A DNA stretch of 32,050 bases, from NCBI GenBank assembly GCA_005223085.1, contig NJBP01000022.1, forward strand, positions 1 through 32,050, written 5' to 3'. The notes beneath the pieces were generated by a model, which had not been told where the DNA came from, searched no databases, and saw only the letters and a program-made list of their open reading frames with translations. Shown piece after piece: positions 30,369 through 32,050 of the stretch. The position numbers and the translations under genes are program-made. Positions within the stretch are counted from its first letter, which is position 1; each line of letters starts with the position of its first letter. Source of the DNA: Candidatus Aerophobetes bacterium Ae_b3b. Its GTDB lineage: Bacteria; Aerophobota; Aerophobia; Aerophobales; AE-B3A.

Positions 30369-32050
30369 ATGAGACTTACACGAAGAAGATGTTCGGTTGG
30401 GTTATTGTTAGCATTTGGTATTGGGGTTATAGGATTAATAATATTCCTGGCAGGCGAGCGCACAATGTCGCAGGAATCTAAATCAAAAACAGGTGAGAAA
30501 CACCATAACAGACTCATATTTGAGAAGAGCCCCTATCTACTTCAGCACGCAGACAACCCCGTGGATTGGTACCCATGGGGACCCGAGGCATTTGAGAAGG
30601 CTCGGAAGGAAAATAAACCTGTATTTCTATCCATTGGATATTCAACCTGCCACTGGTGCCATGTGATGGCACGTGAATCATTCGAGGATTCTGAAGTGGC
30701 CAGACTGATGAATGAGGTCTTTGTCTCCATAAAGGTAGATCGCGAAGAGCGACCTGACATAGATAACGTCTACATGATGGTCTGTCAAATGATAACGGGC
30801 AGTGGAGGATGGCCTCTTACTATCATTATGACGCCAGACCAAAAACCTTTCTTTGCCGCTACTTATATCCCCAAGGAGAGACGGTTTGGACGGATGGGAA
30901 TGCTAGAGCTGATCCCACGCATTAAGGAGCTTTGGACAACACGACGAGATGAAGTTTTGAGTTCAGCCAATGAAATTACCGCTGCTCTCCAACAGGTGTC
31001 GCAGGATGCACCCGGTGAAGAACTGGACGAGACAACACTAGATCTTGCCTATGAGCAGCTTGCCAAGCGCTTTGATGAGCAGCACGGTGGTTTCGGTGGT
31101 GCTCCAAAGTTTCCCACCCCGCACAACTTCCTTTTCTTGCTTCGCTACTGGAAGCGCACCAATACGGAGAGGGCCTTGCAAATGGTCGAAAAAACCCTTC
31201 AAGCGATGCGACGCGGTGGCATCTATGACCACATCGGGTTTGGCTTTCACCGCTATTCCACAGATTCCCATTGGTTTGTGCCACACTTTGAAAAAATGCT
31301 CTATGATCAGGCAACGCTAGCAATAGTCTACACAGAAGCTTATCAGGCAACCGGAAAAGAAGAGTATGCACAAACGGCACGGGAGATTTTCACATATGTT
31401 TTGCGGGATATGACGGCGCCGGAAGGTGGATTCTACGCTGCCGAGGACGCTGAGAGCGAAGGTGAAGAAGGGAAGTTTTACCTCTGGACCGAGGAGGAAA
31501 TCCGACAGGTACTCGGAAGTGAAGAAGCAGCTCTAATCGTTAAGATATTCAACATCGAAGAAGGGGGCAATTTCATAGAACAGGTAACTGGAAGGAGAAC
31601 AGCAAGGAACGTTTTGCATCTAACAAAATCAGTTAAAGAACTCGCCTCTGAGCTGAAGATGTCCGACTACGACCTTCAAAAGCGGCTGCAAGCAATGCGA
31701 CAGAAACTATTCACTTATCGTGAGAAACGCATTCATCCCCATAGAGACGACAAAATTTTAACCGATTGGAATGGTCTCATGATCGCTGCATTCGCAAAAG
31801 GGGCACGGGTCTTTGATGAACCGAGGTATGCTGAAGCCGCCAGAGGGGCTGTAGATTTCATCCTTAAGAATATGTGTACTTCTGATGGGGAACTTCTTCA
31901 TCGTTATCGAGATGAACAAGCCGCCCTACCAGCTCAGGTAGATGATTATGCTTTCCTGATTTGGGGAATGCTAGAACTATATGAAACCATCTTTGAGGTG
32001 CGTTACCTTCAAATCGCACTCGACTTGAACAGGGATTTAATAGAACACTT
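30369..32050 (+). CDS. DUF255/YyaL thioredoxin-domain protein, 3' end beyond the window
   Basis: The frame is open from ATG 30369 to the right edge (560 codons) and so is a partial gene. An N-terminal membrane anchor (about residues 10-29) precedes the conserved domain: [38 protein letters not shown] (CxxC at 94-97) and [15 protein letters not shown] thioredoxin-like fold with an alpha/alpha-barrel (six-hairpin glycosidase-like, [13 protein letters not shown] onward) is typical for the family. Bacterial members are usually about 600-700 residues, so roughly the last 100 residues are missing. The membrane anchor is not common in the family. Function uncertain. Confidence 0.9.
   Translation, partial: MRLTRRRCSVGLLLAFGIGVIGLIIFLAGERTMSQESKSKTGEKHHNRLIFEKSPYLLQHADNPVDWYPWGPEAFEKARKENKPVFLSIGYSTCHWCHVMARESFEDSEVARLMNEVFVSIKVDREERPDIDNVYMMVCQMITGSGGWPLTIIMTPDQKPFFAATYIPKERRFGRMGMLELIPRIKELWTTRRDEVLSSANEITAALQQVSQDAPGEELDETTLDLAYEQLAKRFDEQHGGFGGAPKFPTPHNFLFLLRYWKRTNTERALQMVEKTLQAMRRGGIYDHIGFGFHRYSTDSHWFVPHFEKMLYDQATLAIVYTEAYQATGKEEYAQTAREIFTYVLRDMTAPEGGFYAAEDAESEGEEGKFYLWTEEEIRQVLGSEEAALIVKIFNIEEGGNFIEQVTGRRTARNVLHLTKSVKELASELKMSDYDLQKRLQAMRQKLFTYREKRIHPHRDDKILTDWNGLMIAAFAKGARVFDEPRYAEAARGAVDFILKNMCTSDGELLHRYRDEQAALPAQVDDYAFLIWGMLELYETIFEVRYLQIALDLNRDLIEH

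Overview
The window looks like chromosomal DNA of an anaerobic bacterium from a poorly sampled, moderately AT-rich lineage. The oxidative-stress genes (2Fe superoxide reductase, rubrerythrin, PerR, several ferritin-like proteins) are those of an anaerobe. No rRNA, tRNA or ribosomal protein is present, so I do not name a phylum. Annotations come from reading the translated sequence; no database search was possible.

Left edge to about 4.0 kb is accessory DNA. It has the 5' end of an IS3-like element, an unrecognised 264-aa protein with a near-consensus promoter, an array of 11-bp-spaced TGTCCAA iterons, a 452-aa membrane-anchored P-loop ATPase resembling Zot/HerA-type DNA-pumping ATPases with a C-terminal helix-turn-helix, several palindromes, and a 52-aa ribbon-helix-helix protein with its own promoter and terminator. 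This is the best candidate for an undescribed element (remnant virus or plasmid-like replicon).

4.27-8.75 kb is a carbohydrate uptake and breakdown operon on the + strand: MalG-type permease, solute-binding protein, MalF-type permease and a GH172 (DUF2961) glycosidase. The ATPase subunit is not here. An alkyltransferase-like protein (ATL) follows at 9.5 kb.

10.1-16.5 kb is on the minus strand: lemA plus a DUF2207 membrane protein, an IS remnant whose end matches the one at the left edge, an MFS exporter, a GT4 glycosyltransferase and an alpha/beta hydrolase.

16.6-21.35 kb is a minus-strand redox and envelope cluster: two ferritin-like proteins, an ECF sigma factor, its probable membrane partner, a secreted protein, a NapH-type iron-sulfur membrane protein and a DUF2680-like exported protein. 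Two genes in it share a nearly identical upstream motif that looks like an ECF promoter.

21.6-24.9 kb (minus) holds a CBS-domain site-2 protease, endonuclease III, a GRP/DMT sugar transporter and a small cytochrome b5-like protein.

24.95-27.3 kb is a peroxide/superoxide defence locus built around a perfect PerR box that overlaps two divergent promoters. Rightwards run perR and rubrerythrin. Leftwards run a winged-helix reading frame without a start codon, superoxide reductase, a ferritin remnant and a DPS-like protein.

27.4-32.05 kb (+) has a DUF454 membrane protein, a DUF438-hemerythrin-PAS sensor, a decayed cistron, an exported Mo-cofactor domain protein and the start of a DUF255/YyaL thioredoxin-domain protein cut by the window edge.
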